64,000 bases of DNA from Rickettsia sp. MEAM1 (Bemisia tabaci). Its GTDB lineage: Bacteria; Pseudomonadota; Alphaproteobacteria; Rickettsiales; Rickettsiaceae. Position 1 is the first letter of the stretch. The number at the start of each line of letters is the position of its first letter. The position numbers and the translations under genes are program-made. The notes under the pieces were generated by a model that did not search any database, was not told the origin of the DNA, and saw only the letters and a list, made by a program, of their open reading frames with translations. Shown in pieces: positions 48,467-58,971 of this stretch. The stretch spans positions 868,001 through 932,000 of the forward strand of contig NZ_CP016305.1 in the NCBI RefSeq assembly GCF_002285905.1, read 5' to 3'.

Positions 48467-49715
48467 ATGCCTAAAACTCTAATAGATTTTTCTCAGTTTG
48501 TTGGTTTAAGTAAAGAACAAGAAACAGAGTTATTAAACCTTTTAAAAAGACTAAATAGTTTTCCTGGTTCTTTAAAAACTAATATAAAAGATTTAGAAGC
48601 TAATATTCTTAGTATTTTAAAAAGCTCCTTGAAAGAATTAGCACAAACTAAAAATTTAGATTTAGAGAAGATAGAAAAACTTTTTAACAAAACAGTAAAA
48701 ACATCTCTTAGTGAATTATCAAAAGCTTTAGATAAAACGTATCAAGATCAGTTAAAGACAAAAGATATTTCTATTTGACGGAATTATCGTAGAAAAATGT
48801 TTAAGTGTTTTAGAACAAGTTCTAAAATTTCAAAAAGAATTAGATGAAGTTTATCCTGGTGCTTCTAAGAAAATTATAACATCATTAGAAAATATATTAA
48901 TTACTGTAATTGCAACTCAACTACCTATTCTTTCAACATTTATAAAAGCAAGCGGTATACTTGAAAAAGTCAATAATCTCATCGATCACGAAAAACTATT
49001 GCCAAAAATAACAAAATGGCATAGCGATATTAAAAAGATGCAACAAGAAATAAGTGATAATAAAAACCTTAAGGATGTTTATAAAAAAGCTGAACAAGTT
49101 GCCGAAATTTCAGAAATATCCAAAGATCCTGTTAAGAAAATTATTGAAATTTCAAAAGTTTCAGAAATATCAAAAGAATCTATTGAGAAAGTAATTAAAG
49201 TAGCAAAAAATCCTAATAATGAATCATCGTTAGATTACGTGATAGAAGCTAACAAAGCTATACCGCAAACTACTAAAGAGGTAGAAGAAAAAATATCAAA
49301 AATAAAAAGTGATGTAGAAAAAGCACTTCCTGAAGAGATAAAAGATGAAAAATTGCATTCCATCAAAAATACTATTAGTGATAGATTAAATAGTACAAAA
49401 ACAGAATTATTAAAAGCAGCAAACCCTGAAACTACTTTTGTTGATAAAATAACTTCTTTATTTAAAGCAGCAGAAGCAGCTACCAAAATTGCAAGTGATG
49501 TGAAAAAAATAGCAGGAGTAATACCAGGGGGACAAAAATTAGAAAGCGTTATAAGCGGGATAATAACAACTAATCTAATACCTAAGCCGATTTTAACAAT
49601 AGCTAAATTAGCTCCTGAGGTAGAAGAGTTAGTTAAAGTAGGTAAGGCAATAATTACAGTGCTTTCCAAATCACAAAACTTAAATCAAACACAAGGCAGG
49701 TCAAAAAGTGCTTAA
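48467..49715 (+). pseudogene. Unknown helical protein, split by a frameshift
   Basis: Two frames form one gene. ATG 48467 opens 103 residues (MPKTLIDFSQFVGLSKEQETE... to KTKDISI, stop at 48776). From about 48774 the other frame continues without a stop (FDGIIVEKCLSVLEQVLKF...) to 49715. A one-base loss in a short T run (ctatttgac) explains the break, giving about 416 residues originally. Content: amphipathic helices, a hydrophobic stretch (NILITVIATQLPILSTFIKASGIL), Lys/Glu/Ser repeats (EISKDPVKKIIEISKVSEISKES) and Ala-rich helices. No recognised domain. An internal ATG (48999) could give a 238-residue product. A sequencing or assembly error at the T run is possible. Confidence 0.65.
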
Positions 49716-50106
49716 TACTCATATTTTAATTGCTATAGGATGTTTAGTAGTATTAGTAATATACTTAATATATAAAACAGCATCACGTAAAAAAAATATT
49801 ACGGCTTCTGGAGAAAATAATTCTGAGGAAACTTTTGCTCTTAATAACAAAAATCAGGATAATAAAAAACTCACCTTACAAGAACGAATAGAATTATCTT
49901 GGAAATTTCTTTATGATATTACAGAGACTATTCTCAATAAATTTACTAAAGATGATATAACTTTAGTGAATAAATGTGGTCGTGTTTTACTTGAAAACGG
50001 AGCACGCTATGAACATATAGTTGATCTGGCAATCCCTCGTGCCAAATCTCATACTCAATCTGTAGAGCAAGAGCAAGCTAAAGGCAAAAAAACTTTAGGG
50101 GTGTAA
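49708..50106 (+). CDS. Small single-pass membrane protein, unknown
   Basis: 132 residues. N-terminal helix HILIAIGCLVVLVIYLIYK (about 5-23), basic stop-transfer (ASRKKN), a polar linker, and a soluble helical domain (about 50-118; LTLQERIELSWKFLYDITETIL, LVNKCGRVLLENGARYEHIVDL). The likely start is GTG at 49708, overlapping the end of the previous frame by 8 bp, so the two may be translationally coupled. I recall small Rickettsia-only families of this shape (for example DUF2660), but this assignment is unverified. Confidence 0.65.
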   Translation: MLNTHILIAIGCLVVLVIYLIYKTASRKKNITASGENNSEETFALNNKNQDNKKLTLQERIELSWKFLYDITETILNKFTKDDITLVNKCGRVLLENGARYEHIVDLAIPRAKSHTQSVEQEQAKGKKTLGV

Positions 50107-50244
50107 TTTTTCTACCTTGAAAAAAGCATATACTCGACGTATAAACTACTCTATCCACTTTTCATTTATTAGCGATATACAATCCTTGTAAATATTTTTT
50201 TAAAAGATATTATTAGAAAGTTATAGTAAAAATAATTGCAATTA

Positions 50245-50865
50245 ATGAGCAAATTAAAACAAGGAACATTTATCACTTTTGAGGGAGGGGAAGGAATTGG
50301 CAAATCTACCCAATGTCAAATGTTATATGAATATCTAAAATCCCAAAATATTCCCGTAATTCTAACCCGTGAAGTTGGTGGAACTAGCGTAGCAGAAAAG
50401 ATGCGTGAGATTCTAGTACACACCGATCTACTGCCGATGTCTGAACTACTGCAAGCTATGGCAGCACGTTATGACCATATGGTAAAAAAAATTATACCGG
50501 CTTTACAGGCAGGGAAAATAGTAATATGCGACCGATTTATCGACTCAACAGCCTGCTATCAAGGATTAGAGCTAGAAAACGGTATAGAACTCGTATATAA
50601 TCTGCACAAAGACTTAATGCCGCCTCTTATGCCGGACATTACCTTTTTTATTGATGTAGAATCTTCTATTGCCATTGAGCGGGTAAATTCACGAAATATG
50701 AGCAATAAATTTGACGTAAGAGGTCTAGATTTTTACAATAAAATTTATGATTGCTTTAAGGAATTAAGCAAAAAATTTCCTGAGAGAATAGTAACAATTA
50801 AGGCTTCTGATCTTAATCCTACGCAAGTACACGAATTAATAAAAAAACACTTAAATTTGATATGA
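50245..50865 (+). CDS. tmk: Thymidylate kinase
   Basis: Phosphorylates dTMP to dTDP. About 206 residues from ATG 50245; an upstream TTG (50236) is in frame but weaker. P-loop [17 protein letters not shown] (about 9-25), DR(Y/F) motif [15 protein letters not shown] (about 90-104) and a lid region ([22 protein letters not shown]). The last 4 bp overlap the start of metG (ATGA), a conserved tmk-metG pairing. Confidence 0.96.
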   Translation: MSKLKQGTFITFEGGEGIGKSTQCQMLYEYLKSQNIPVILTREVGGTSVAEKMREILVHTDLLPMSELLQAMAARYDHMVKKIIPALQAGKIVICDRFIDSTACYQGLELENGIELVYNLHKDLMPPLMPDITFFIDVESSIAIERVNSRNMSNKFDVRGLDFYNKIYDCFKELSKKFPERIVTIKASDLNPTQVHELIKKHLNLI

Positions 50866-52388
50866 CTAATACCTACTATATTACCACTCCCATATATTAT
50901 GTTAATGATGTCCCACATATTGGGCATGCTTATACCAGCGTTGCAAGTGATGTAATCGCTCGTTTTATGCGTCTTAACGGTCGTGAAGTTATGTTTTTAA
51001 CCGGCACTGATGAACATGGGCAAAAAGTAGAAAAAGCTGCTATTGATAAAAATATTGATCCGCAAAAATTTACTGATCAGACATCTCAAAGTTTTCGTCA
51101 TCTTATGACTGCCATGCATATTTCAAATGATGATTTTATAAGAACAACGGAAGAAAGGCATAAAGAAGCAGTAGCTATATTTTGGCAGAAATTACTAGAT
51201 AATGGTTCTATCTATGAGGGGTTTTATGAGGGGTGGTATGCCGTTCGTGATGAAGCTTTTTATGATGAATCAGAACTAACAGCGGACAAATTAGCCCCAA
51301 CCGGTGCAACTGTGGAATGGGTTAAAGAGCCTAGCTATTTCTTTAATCTCTCAAAATGGCAAGATAAATTGCTTGAGTTTTATGAAGCAAACTCTGATTT
51401 TATCAGACCTATATCAAGACGTAACGAAGTAATCAGCTTTGTTAAATCAGGTCTAAAGGATTTGTCCGTATCACGCACCACTTTTAACTGGGGTATTAAA
51501 GTCCCAAACGATAATAAGCACGTGATTTATGTGTGGTTTGATGCACTTGCTAATTACATCTCAGCCCTTGGCTATCCTGATCAAAATAGCAATTACGGCA
51601 AGTTTTGGCCAGCCAATTTACAGGTAGTCGGTAAAGATATTCTACGTTTCCATGCCGTTTATTGGCCAGCTTTCTTAATGGCTGCTGAAATTCCGCTGCC
51701 TAAGACAATTATGGCACATGGCTGGTGGACTAATGAGGGGCAGAAAATTTCTAAATCACTTGGTAATACTATTGATCCGATTAAGCTGATAGAGGAGTTT
51801 GGTGTTGATCAGGTTAGATATTTTTTAATGCGTGAGATAACATTTGGAGCGGATGGTAACTTTGCCCGCAGCAATCTAATTACCCGTATTAATAGCGAAT
51901 TATCTAATAAGATCGGTAATTTATTGCAACGTACTACTTCTTTTGTTTATAAAAATAATGATGGTAAAGTGCCGGCAATCACGCAAGATGCAATTAATAA
52001 AATATATGAATTACCACTTTTAAAAACAGCAATTAATTCTGCTAAACAGAATATTCTGCTAATGGAAAAAACCGAGATTAATAAGATTCTTGATAATATT
52101 ATTAATTTAGCCGAAGAAGCAAATATTTATATTGATAGCGAAGCTCCTTGGAATTTGAAAAAAACAGACCCTGAGAAAATGCTAGAGGTATTATATGCTC
52201 TGCTAGAAACTTTGCGTTATATCGCCGTAATACTTCAGGCTTTTATGCCAAGTTCTGCCAGTAAAATGCTTGATCAGCTAGGGGTGAAGACAGAAGAGCG
52301 TTTATTTAAGCATTTATCGCTTGAGTTTGCTTTAACACCAGCTAGCAATATTCTAGAACCGGTTATAGTATTTCCAAGATTTGAGTAA
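50862..52388 (+). CDS. metG: Methionyl-tRNA synthetase
   Basis: Class I aminoacyl-tRNA synthetase, 508 residues. HIGH motif VPHIGHAY (His19/His22) and KISKS at about 295-299. Catalytic core segments [15 protein letters not shown] and [16 protein letters not shown] are present. The zinc-knuckle cysteines are replaced ([15 protein letters not shown]), and there is no C-terminal EMAP/tRNA-binding domain. This is the short zinc-free MetRS form common in Alphaproteobacteria. Overlaps tmk by 4 bp. Confidence 0.96.
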   Translation: MTNTYYITTPIYYVNDVPHIGHAYTSVASDVIARFMRLNGREVMFLTGTDEHGQKVEKAAIDKNIDPQKFTDQTSQSFRHLMTAMHISNDDFIRTTEERHKEAVAIFWQKLLDNGSIYEGFYEGWYAVRDEAFYDESELTADKLAPTGATVEWVKEPSYFFNLSKWQDKLLEFYEANSDFIRPISRRNEVISFVKSGLKDLSVSRTTFNWGIKVPNDNKHVIYVWFDALANYISALGYPDQNSNYGKFWPANLQVVGKDILRFHAVYWPAFLMAAEIPLPKTIMAHGWWTNEGQKISKSLGNTIDPIKLIEEFGVDQVRYFLMREITFGADGNFARSNLITRINSELSNKIGNLLQRTTSFVYKNNDGKVPAITQDAINKIYELPLLKTAINSAKQNILLMEKTEINKILDNIINLAEEANIYIDSEAPWNLKKTDPEKMLEVLYALLETLRYIAVILQAFMPSSASKMLDQLGVKTEERLFKHLSLEFALTPASNILEPVIVFPRFE

Positions 52389-52401
52389 TTGTTACTAAAT
52401 T

Positions 52402-52575
52402 GTCATTGCGAGGAGCAAAGCGACGAAGCATCTCAGAAGTTTATCTTAATGTGATTGCCACGTTCCTTACAGTTGCGGCGTTATTACATGACTCGAAAAA
52501 TGCCCTCGGTGTCATTCCCGCGTAGGCGGGAATCCAGCATAAAGCAAGAAAAATCGAGCTTTTAGCTCTAAAAAT
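52402..52575. repeat. RPE-like repeats, second one cut by IS6 copy 8
   Basis: A 'gtcattgcgaggagcaaagcgacgaagc' module, then 'ggtgtcattcccgcgtaggcgggaatccagcataaagc', which breaks off at 'ctctaaaaat' where the IS starts. Its right arm (expected ...ctggattcccgcc...gaatgac) is missing. Confidence 0.7.
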
Positions 52576-53436
52576 GGCACCGTCAAGTTAAGTAAATTAG
52601 TGTCACAAAGTACTATATTTTTAGATTTCAGACAGCAAGAAGTCTTTGAGTAGCTTCATCCCAAATGGATTTAGCGGACGCAAATGCAATTCTTTGCTCA
52701 GATGCTGTTTTAGTATATCTTCCAACATTTACAGCAAATATATTTCTGACTTTTCCCATCAGTGATAATGTACATTGTGCTGAATTAGGATGCTTAAATT
52801 TAATCAGTATCTTCTCTTTTCTCCTAGTTGGCTGATGGGCATTCTCAATCCGATTATTTAGTCTTTTATCGGTACGATGCTTAGTCCTAGGACACATATA
52901 CCTAACTGGTTTAATGTAGCTTTTTAGCTTATCAGTCACAATAACCCTTGGACATGGATAATTACCCAATAATCTTGATAAAAAGCGAATAGCTGATTTC
53001 TTGTTACGACGCTTCTGCAGTAATACTTCTAATTCATGTCCCTCAGAGTCAACAGCTCTCCATAATATGAATACTTCACCTTTGATTTTGATATTCATCT
53101 CATCCAAATGCCATTTATCAGTTGGCTTTCGCTCTCTCTTACTAATAACATCTTGAAAATAAACTACAAACTTATAACACCAAAACCTTACAGTCTCATG
53201 ACTTAATATAATACCTCGATAAGCCATCTGCTCTTGAACATCTCGGTAACTATTATTAAAGCGATGATATAACCATACTGTATGGCTAATAATGCTTGCT
53301 GGAAAACGATGTCTATTCGGGGCTTGAGTAATATGCATAGCGGTAAAATCTAGGATAAATTGTTACTGCTATTCTATAAATCATTCCCTGTAATTGCTCA
53401 ATACTTAATTTATACCTCCCTTAACTTGACGGTGCC
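52576..53436 (-). mobile_element. IS6-family insertion sequence, copy 8 (861 bp)
   Basis: Full-length with 17 bp ends. Left flank ctaaaaat (RPE), right flank tcgggggg (inside an ABC-F gene). No duplication, so the junctions are recombined. Confidence 0.97.
52628..53338 (-). CDS. IS6-family transposase (copy 8, intact)
   Basis: 236 residues, same protein sequence as copy 3. It carries the silent base change (tttgattttgatatt on the plus strand near 53085) shared with copy 6. Confidence 0.96.
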   Translation of the reverse strand: MHITQAPNRHRFPASIISHTVWLYHRFNNSYRDVQEQMAYRGIILSHETVRFWCYKFVVYFQDVISKRERKPTDKWHLDEMNIKIKGEVFILWRAVDSEGHELEVLLQKRRNKKSAIRFLSRLLGNYPCPRVIVTDKLKSYIKPVRYMCPRTKHRTDKRLNNRIENAHQPTRRKEKILIKFKHPNSAQCTLSLMGKVRNIFAVNVGRYTKTASEQRIAFASAKSIWDEATQRLLAV

Positions 53437-54569
53437 TCGGGGGGTTATAAATTGCGGGTTTTACTTGCTCAAAGTCTGTTTAATAATCCTGATATTTTAT
53501 TATTAGATGAGCCGACAAATCATTTGGATATTGTTTCAATTTATTGGCTTGAGAATTATTTAAAAAATTCTTTTAAAGGAATATTAATTTTTATTTCCCA
53601 TGATTTAGCTTTTTTAAATAACGTTGCAACGGATATTTTAATATAGATTATGGAGAAATAAAATCATATACGGGTAATTATGATAATTTTGTACAAGAAA
53701 AAGCAATAATAGCTGAACAAAAACTAAGTGAGCGAAATTTTTTAGAGAAAAAAATAGAAAATATGCAAGCTTGGGTGGATAAATTTAGAGCAGGTACAAG
53801 AGCAAGGCAAAGTAGCTCACGAGAAAAGCAGTTAGAAAAGATACAAGTGCCGGATTTGCAAAAAACTTCACGAATTAGTCCGTTATTTAGATTTTTGCAG
53901 CTAAGACCTTCAGGGAAGTTAGTATTAAAAATTGATTAGATAACTAAGAGCTTTGAAGATAAACAAATATTAAATAAAGTGGGTTTTAGCATATCACGAG
54001 GCGAGAAAATTATCATTATTGGTGCAAATGGTATCGGCAAATCTACTTTATTAAAAATTTTGATGAATAAAATAGAAGCTGATCAAGGTAGTTATGAATG
54101 GGGATATGAAGCACAAATATCTTATTTTACTCAAGATCATCATGAATTACTTAATGAAAATATTAGCATTCTTGACTGGCTTAAAAATTATGCTGAAAAA
54201 GAAACAGAGAACACTATAAGAAATATATTGGGGCAGGTATTATTTCGTAGTGATGAAGTAAATAAGAATATTCTAAATTTAAGTGGTGGAGAGGGGGCAA
54301 GATTATTACTTGCTAAAATGATACTAGAGAAAAGCAATATTTTGGTCCTTGATGAGCCAACAAACCATCTTGATTTAGAATCACGAGAAGCACTTAAAAA
54401 AGCCTTGGTTGATTTTGAGGGTACAGTAATATTAGTTACTCACGATCGTGATTTCGCAAGTTTAGCAACTAGAATTATCGCTCTTTCTCATAAAAGAAAT
54501 ATTATCGATTTTAAAGGTAAATATAAAGAATATGTTGAAAAATACGGCAATGATTATCTAAAAATCTGA
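53437..54569 (+). pseudogene. ABC-F family ATPase, first domain truncated by IS, internal stops
   Basis: ABC-F proteins are soluble twin-ATPases acting on ribosomes. Here the first ATPase domain starts only at its signature ([31 protein letters not shown]). Its Walker A and N-terminus were removed at IS6 copy 8. A stop/frameshift follows at 53644-53646. The linker (YTGNYDNFVQEKAIIAEQ...) runs in another frame to a TAG at 53938-53940. The second ATPase domain is complete: [42 protein letters not shown] and THDRDF. An internal ATG at 53979 could still give a 196-residue single-domain remnant. The gene as a whole is a pseudogene. Confidence 0.9.
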
Positions 54570-54646
54570 TAATAAAAAATATATATTTAATTCATTAGCA
54601 CATTCTTATATAGTCATAAGCCAGTATATAAATAATTTTACTTGGT

Positions 54647-57307
54647 ATGGATTTTCAAGAGTTTAAGCATAAATATGGTTATGATGCTGCTACTAAAATG
54701 ATGCAGCAATATTTGGATATTAAATTTGCTCACCTAGATTGCTTATTGCTTTTTAGAATGGGTGATTTTTATGAAATGTTTTATGAAGATGCCGTGCTTG
54801 CTAGCGGCGTACTCGGTATTGCTCTAACTAAGAGGGGTAAGAATGGTGATGAAGCAGTCCCGATGTGCGGCGTACCTTACCATGCTCTTGAGAATTACCT
54901 AACTAAATTAATCGAAGAAAATTATAAGGTCGCTATTTGCGATCAACTCGAAACTCCAGAAGAAGCAAAGAATAGAGGCGGTTATAAGGCAGTAGTTAAT
55001 AGAAATGTTACCCGTATTATAACACCTGGCACAGTGATTGAGGAAAACCTAATTACCACTGCTGAGCCGAATTATCTAGCAAGTCTTGTTGTGCCGAAAA
55101 ACAAAGATACGGCAGCACTTTGTTATGCTGATCTTTCTACTTCCACGATTTTTGTGGTTAATGTTCCTGAGCTTGAAATTCTTAATGAACTTGCCCGCCT
55201 TAAGCCTCGTGAAATTCTGCTTAGCGAGCATTTAAGATCGTCCGACCTTGCTAGTAATATTTCCAAGCAACTAAATTTCCGCATCACTTACCAAGTCGAT
55301 AGCTTTTTTGCTGCTAATAAGTGTGAAAAAATTATTCTAGATTTTTATAAAATGCAAGATATTAAAGGGGTAGGGGAAATATCTAGCAGTCAAATTTGTG
55401 CGATAGGTAGTATTTTGGAATATCTTACCCTAACGCAAAAAGAGAATATCCCCAATTTACCAAAGCCAAAGATTATCGATTTTCATAGCTACATGACAAT
55501 TGATTTTTCAACAAGACGTAATCTTGAGATTGTTACAAATTCATGCGGAGGGAATAAAGGAAGCTTGCTTAGCACCCTTAACCACACTGTTACTAAACAA
55601 GGTGGGCGGTTGTTATATAACTTCTTATCAAGTCCGTTAACTGATACTCATAAAATAAATCAGCGTTTAAATATAACGGAGTTTTTCCATTCTAATCTAG
55701 ATATAACTGCAAAAGTCCGTGAGCTACTTAAGAAAACCAGCGATATAGAGTGTTGTTTAACCCGTATTACTATGAATAGAGGTTCGGGGCGTGATTTGCT
55801 TAGTATTAAATATACGCTAGAGATAGCTAACTCTATAAAAGAAATATTCTTTGATAATTATGGTTTTGAGCTACCAAGTTTTATTGAAAAAATTGTTAAA
55901 CCCTTAATAAGAAATGATGAGCTATATAATTTAATAGAAGAAAGCATATGCGAAGATGCCCCAAATAATTTAAATGATGGTGGTGTTATAAAACACTCAT
56001 ACCATCCGAAAGTATTACAGTTGCATGATCTGATTAATAACGGCAAATTACATATTGAGAAACTAAAAGATCAGTATAAAAGAGAAACAGGGATAGATAG
56101 TTTAAAAATATCTCATAATAATGTGATAGGGCTGTTTATCGATATTACCGCTAAAAATGCTAATAAGATTAATGATCCTAAATTTATTCATCGTCAAACG
56201 ACTGTTAATAGCGTGCGTTATACTACGGCTGAGTTACAAAAACTAGAAAGCGATCTAGTTAATGCTAAAACCTTAGTAGTAAGTTTGGAAAAAGAGTTAT
56301 ACGAAGATATATGCAAGCGGGTAACGAAGCAATCCGATTATTTACGGATTCTTGCCAGTTCTTTAAGCGGCATTGATGTATTTTGTAACTTTGCTTATAT
56401 TGCAAGTGAAAATGATTATGTCAGACCGGAGTTTACCGATGATTTAAGCTTTGATATCGTTAAAGGGCGTCATCCGGTAGTCGAAGAAGCTTTGAATAAA
56501 GAGAGAAAAAGCTTTGTGCATAATGATTGTCATTTATCGGAAGCAGAGCGTATTTGGCTAATTACTGGTCCTAATATGGCAGGTAAAAGTACTTTTCTGC
56601 GTCAAAACGCCATTATCGCAATCATTGCTCAAATAGGTTCATTCGTGCCTGCTAAAAGTGCTAGAATAGAGATGGTGGATAAGATATTTAGCAGAATCGG
56701 GGCAGCTGACGACCTGATTAAAGGACAATCGACTTTTATGGCAGAGATGCTAGAGACATCGGCGATCCTTGCACAATCTACTAAAAACTCGTTGATTATA
56801 CTAGATGAGGTAGGGCGTGGAACTTCTACTTATGATGGCGTATCTATTGCTTGGTCGGTGCTTGAATATATCCATGATAAATTGAAATGTCGCTGCTTAT
56901 TTGCAACTCACTATCATGAGCTAACTATTATGGATAATTTTCTGCCAGCTATGCAAAATTACACTATTGCTATTGAGGAATCAGGCAAAGATATTTTATT
57001 TTTACATAATATTATAGCAGGTGCAGCTGATAGATCATATGGCATTCATGTTGCAGCCTTAGCAGGGCTTCCTGCAAGTGTTATTAATAGAGCCGAGCAG
57101 ATTCTGCTCAAATTTGAAAAAAATGCAGCAGGTAAAGGAAAGAATATTTTATCGACAGAGTCAAATAATTTGAATTTATTTGCTCTTGAGCCTCCTAAAC
57201 AGATGCAGAATTCTAAACTTGAAGAAAAATTTAAAACCATAGATCCCGATAAACTCTCGCCTAAAGAAGCTCTTGAGTTGATTTATGAACTGAAAAAATC
57301 GTTTTAA
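54647..57307 (+). CDS. mutS: DNA mismatch repair protein MutS
   Basis: Recognises mismatches and small loops and recruits MutL. 886 residues. Mismatch-binding motif MGDFYEMFYEDA with Phe41 and Glu43. Core and clamp domains span about 250-590. ATPase has Walker A TGPNMAGKSTF (about 640-650), Walker B LIILDEVGRGTSTYDG and the H-loop FATHYHEL. The C-terminal helix-turn-helix is DRSYGIHVAALAGLPASVINRA. Intact. mutL is not in this window. Independent transcription is likely. Confidence 0.96.
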   Translation: MDFQEFKHKYGYDAATKMMQQYLDIKFAHLDCLLLFRMGDFYEMFYEDAVLASGVLGIALTKRGKNGDEAVPMCGVPYHALENYLTKLIEENYKVAICDQLETPEEAKNRGGYKAVVNRNVTRIITPGTVIEENLITTAEPNYLASLVVPKNKDTAALCYADLSTSTIFVVNVPELEILNELARLKPREILLSEHLRSSDLASNISKQLNFRITYQVDSFFAANKCEKIILDFYKMQDIKGVGEISSSQICAIGSILEYLTLTQKENIPNLPKPKIIDFHSYMTIDFSTRRNLEIVTNSCGGNKGSLLSTLNHTVTKQGGRLLYNFLSSPLTDTHKINQRLNITEFFHSNLDITAKVRELLKKTSDIECCLTRITMNRGSGRDLLSIKYTLEIANSIKEIFFDNYGFELPSFIEKIVKPLIRNDELYNLIEESICEDAPNNLNDGGVIKHSYHPKVLQLHDLINNGKLHIEKLKDQYKRETGIDSLKISHNNVIGLFIDITAKNANKINDPKFIHRQTTVNSVRYTTAELQKLESDLVNAKTLVVSLEKELYEDICKRVTKQSDYLRILASSLSGIDVFCNFAYIASENDYVRPEFTDDLSFDIVKGRHPVVEEALNKERKSFVHNDCHLSEAERIWLITGPNMAGKSTFLRQNAIIAIIAQIGSFVPAKSARIEMVDKIFSRIGAADDLIKGQSTFMAEMLETSAILAQSTKNSLIILDEVGRGTSTYDGVSIAWSVLEYIHDKLKCRCLFATHYHELTIMDNFLPAMQNYTIAIEESGKDILFLHNIIAGAADRSYGIHVAALAGLPASVINRAEQILLKFEKNAAGKGKNILSTESNNLNLFALEPPKQMQNSKLEEKFKTIDPDKLSPKEALELIYELKKSF

Positions 57308-57411
57308 AAATAAATGCAATATATTAATAATTTTCTAATTTAACTGTTGCAATTTATTCCATTATTTCTTATATTCAAAGTCGCTTAAATAAAAAGCACA
57401 AGGGTGTTTTA

Positions 57412-57459
57412 ATATTAATAATGAATTTTATCCCCTTAAATTCAAATATTAAAATGCCC
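57412..57459. repeat. Inverted repeat downstream of mutS
   Basis: gggtgttttaatatt (57412-57426) faces aatattaaaatgccc (57445-57459), 13 of 15 pairs. It sits 24 bp before tRNA-Gly. Could be a terminator for mutS or a processing signal for the tRNA. No other feature in 57308-57482. Confidence 0.5.
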
Positions 57460-57482
57460 ACAGCTAATTATTCTATATTTAA

Positions 57483-57557
57483 GCGGGTGTAGCTCAGGGG
57501 TAGAGCGCTACCTTGCCAAGGTCGAAGTCGAGGGTTCGAATCCCTTCACCCGCTCCA
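57483..57557 (+). tRNA. tRNA-Gly (GCC anticodon)
   Basis: 75 nt: acceptor gcgggtg/cacccgc, D-arm gctcaggggtagagc, anticodon stem accttGCCaaggt, T-arm gagggttcgaatccctt and encoded CCA. Clear glycine tRNA reading GGC/GGU. Confidence 0.97.
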
Positions 57558-57586
57558 ATAATTTTCTTCCAAATTTCTGCTTTTAG

Positions 57587-58249
57587 TTAAAATAATATTT
57601 TTGTTAAATCAATAGGATTGGTGACAACGTAACGCCATAGCTTATCTACGCCTTTAGTGATACCGATGCGTGTAGTGGTAGAATAGGGGAGCTTTAGGTT
57701 AATGTCACTGACAAAAAATTCGTTGTTATTGATTAGGTCAATTTTATTATGAGAGATGTTAATTCCTAGATATCTACATAACTTGCCTGGTCCATCTACC
57801 TTTGATACTTCAAGATTTGGTACGTCAAATTTCGGGATTCGCCTGTGCTCACGTATTAATATACGCTCCGCAGGCTCACCACTTATTTGACTTCCAACTT
57901 TTGAAGTATCTGCAGTATATAAATCATTAGTAGAAATAATATATGCTCCTCTAATTAAAGTAGCAGCAGGAAAGCCGTCAGTTTCGGTTACGAAGTTTAG
58001 ACAATAATACATGCCGTAAATCAGATAAACATAGCTAAAACCAGCCGGACCAAACATTATATCAGTTCTTTTTGTACGACCTCTTGCAGCATGACAAGCC
58101 AGATCGTCCTGACCTATATAGCTTTCAGTCTCAGTAATAATAGCTGTTTTGCCTTGAAAATATAAAACCTTACCCAGCAGCTCCTGACTTACTATATTAG
58201 TATCTCTTGCGAAAAATTTCCGACTAAGAGGGATTAGTTTACTATTCAT
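57587..58249 (-). CDS. mpg: 3-methyladenine DNA glycosylase (AAG/MPG type) with in-frame RPE
   Basis: Base-excision repair enzyme removing alkylated purines. 220 residues. Family blocks: [16 protein letters not shown] (about 14-29), [28 protein letters not shown] (about 40-67), [17 protein letters not shown] (about 73-89), [10 protein letters not shown] (about 93-102) and [12 protein letters not shown] (about 152-163). Between the last two blocks, residues about 114-149 ([20 protein letters not shown]...) are encoded by a 107 bp palindromic element that keeps the frame. It lies in a variable loop, so activity may be retained. Overlaps yidD by 4 bp. Confidence 0.93.
   Translation of the reverse strand: MNSKLIPLSRKFFARDTNIVSQELLGKVLYFQGKTAIITETESYIGQDDLACHAARGRTKRTDIMFGPAGFSYVYLIYGMYYCLNFVTETDGFPAATLIRGAYIISTNDLYTADTSKVGSQISGEPAERILIREHRRIPKFDVPNLEVSKVDGPGKLCRYLGINISHNKIDLINNNEFFVSDINLKLPYSTTTRIGITKGVDKLWRYVVTNPIDLTKILF
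57804..57910. repeat. RPE-like element inserted in frame in mpg
   Basis: Ends gatacttcaagatttgg and ccaacttttgaagtatc are near-inverted. The inner part is cctgtgctcacgtattaatatacgctccgcagg. Related copies lie in intergenic DNA at 10236-10336 and 39443-39580. Confidence 0.85.
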
Positions 58250-58467
58250 TCTGATTTATTTGGCACAGGATCATATCCGCCATCACAAAGTGGCTGGCAT
58301 TTGATTATTCTTTTAACAGCAAGCCATAATCCTTTTATATTGCCGTGCGAGATTATAGCATCTTTAGCATACTCTGAACAAGTAGGGTAAAAGCAGCAAT
58401 TATTACCTAGCATCGGGGAGATGAAGTATTGGTAGAATTTGAGTAACAATAATAATATACTAGTCAT
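58246..58467 (-). CDS. yidD: Membrane protein insertion efficiency factor YidD
   Basis: 73-residue YidD/Hmm family protein, peripheral inner-membrane aid to YidC. Signatures are [27 protein letters not shown] (about 12-38) and [16 protein letters not shown] (about 54-69) with conserved cysteines. Overlaps nuoE by 8 bp and mpg by 4 bp, so these three are probably one transcript. Confidence 0.95.
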   Translation of the reverse strand: MTSILLLLLKFYQYFISPMLGNNCCFYPTCSEYAKDAIISHGNIKGLWLAVKRIIKCQPLCDGGYDPVPNKSE

Positions 58468-58963
58468 TTTGTAACTTATCTATAATTGCTTCCATCTTTT
58501 CCGGCGTTAAATCTTCATAATAATCGTCATTAATTTGCACTACGGGAGCGTTAACGCATGCTCCTAAACATTCAATTTCAATTAAACTAAATTTCTGATC
58601 TTTTGTAACTTCTTTATCTTTTATGCCAAGTTTTTCCTTACAAGTTTTCATTATATCATCGCTACCACGTAGCCAACAAGGGGTAGTAGTGCACACTTGG
58701 ATATGATTCTTACCGACAGGCGTAAGGTTAAACATAGTGTAAAAAGTTGCCACCTCATAAACTCGCATATACGGCATTTCTAGCATATTCGCCACATACT
58801 CAATAGCAGGAACAGGCAACCAGCCACCATTTTGACGTTGAGCTAAATCAAGAAGTGGTAATATAGCACTTCTTTTGCCCTCGGTGGGATATTTTTTTAT
58901 GATATCCTCCGCTAGACTTAAATTTTTCTTATCAAAACTAAAATTTGTAATTTTTGTATTCAT
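58460..58963 (-). CDS. nuoE: NADH-quinone oxidoreductase subunit E
   Basis: 24 kDa-type complex I subunit holding [2Fe-2S] cluster N1a. 167 residues, thioredoxin-like fold. Cluster ligands Cys91 and Cys96 (CTTTPC), Cys132 and Cys136 (CLGAC). [19 protein letters not shown] and [12 protein letters not shown] are family blocks. Separated from nuoD by an RPE cluster (58972-59066). nuoF does not follow; yidD and mpg do. Confidence 0.96.
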   Translation of the reverse strand: MNTKITNFSFDKKNLSLAEDIIKKYPTEGKRSAILPLLDLAQRQNGGWLPVPAIEYVANMLEMPYMRVYEVATFYTMFNLTPVGKNHIQVCTTTPCWLRGSDDIMKTCKEKLGIKDKEVTKDQKFSLIEIECLGACVNAPVVQINDDYYEDLTPEKMEAIIDKLQND

Positions 58964-58971
58964 ATGTTCTA

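Noticed and set aside
15933-52575. Possible target duplication linking the right flank of IS6 copy 2b (taaaaatg) and left flank of copy 8 (ctaaaaat)
   Set aside because: Only 7 A/T-rich bases overlap and the octamers are offset by one. Both lie in the same common repeat type, so chance or shared repeat is enough.
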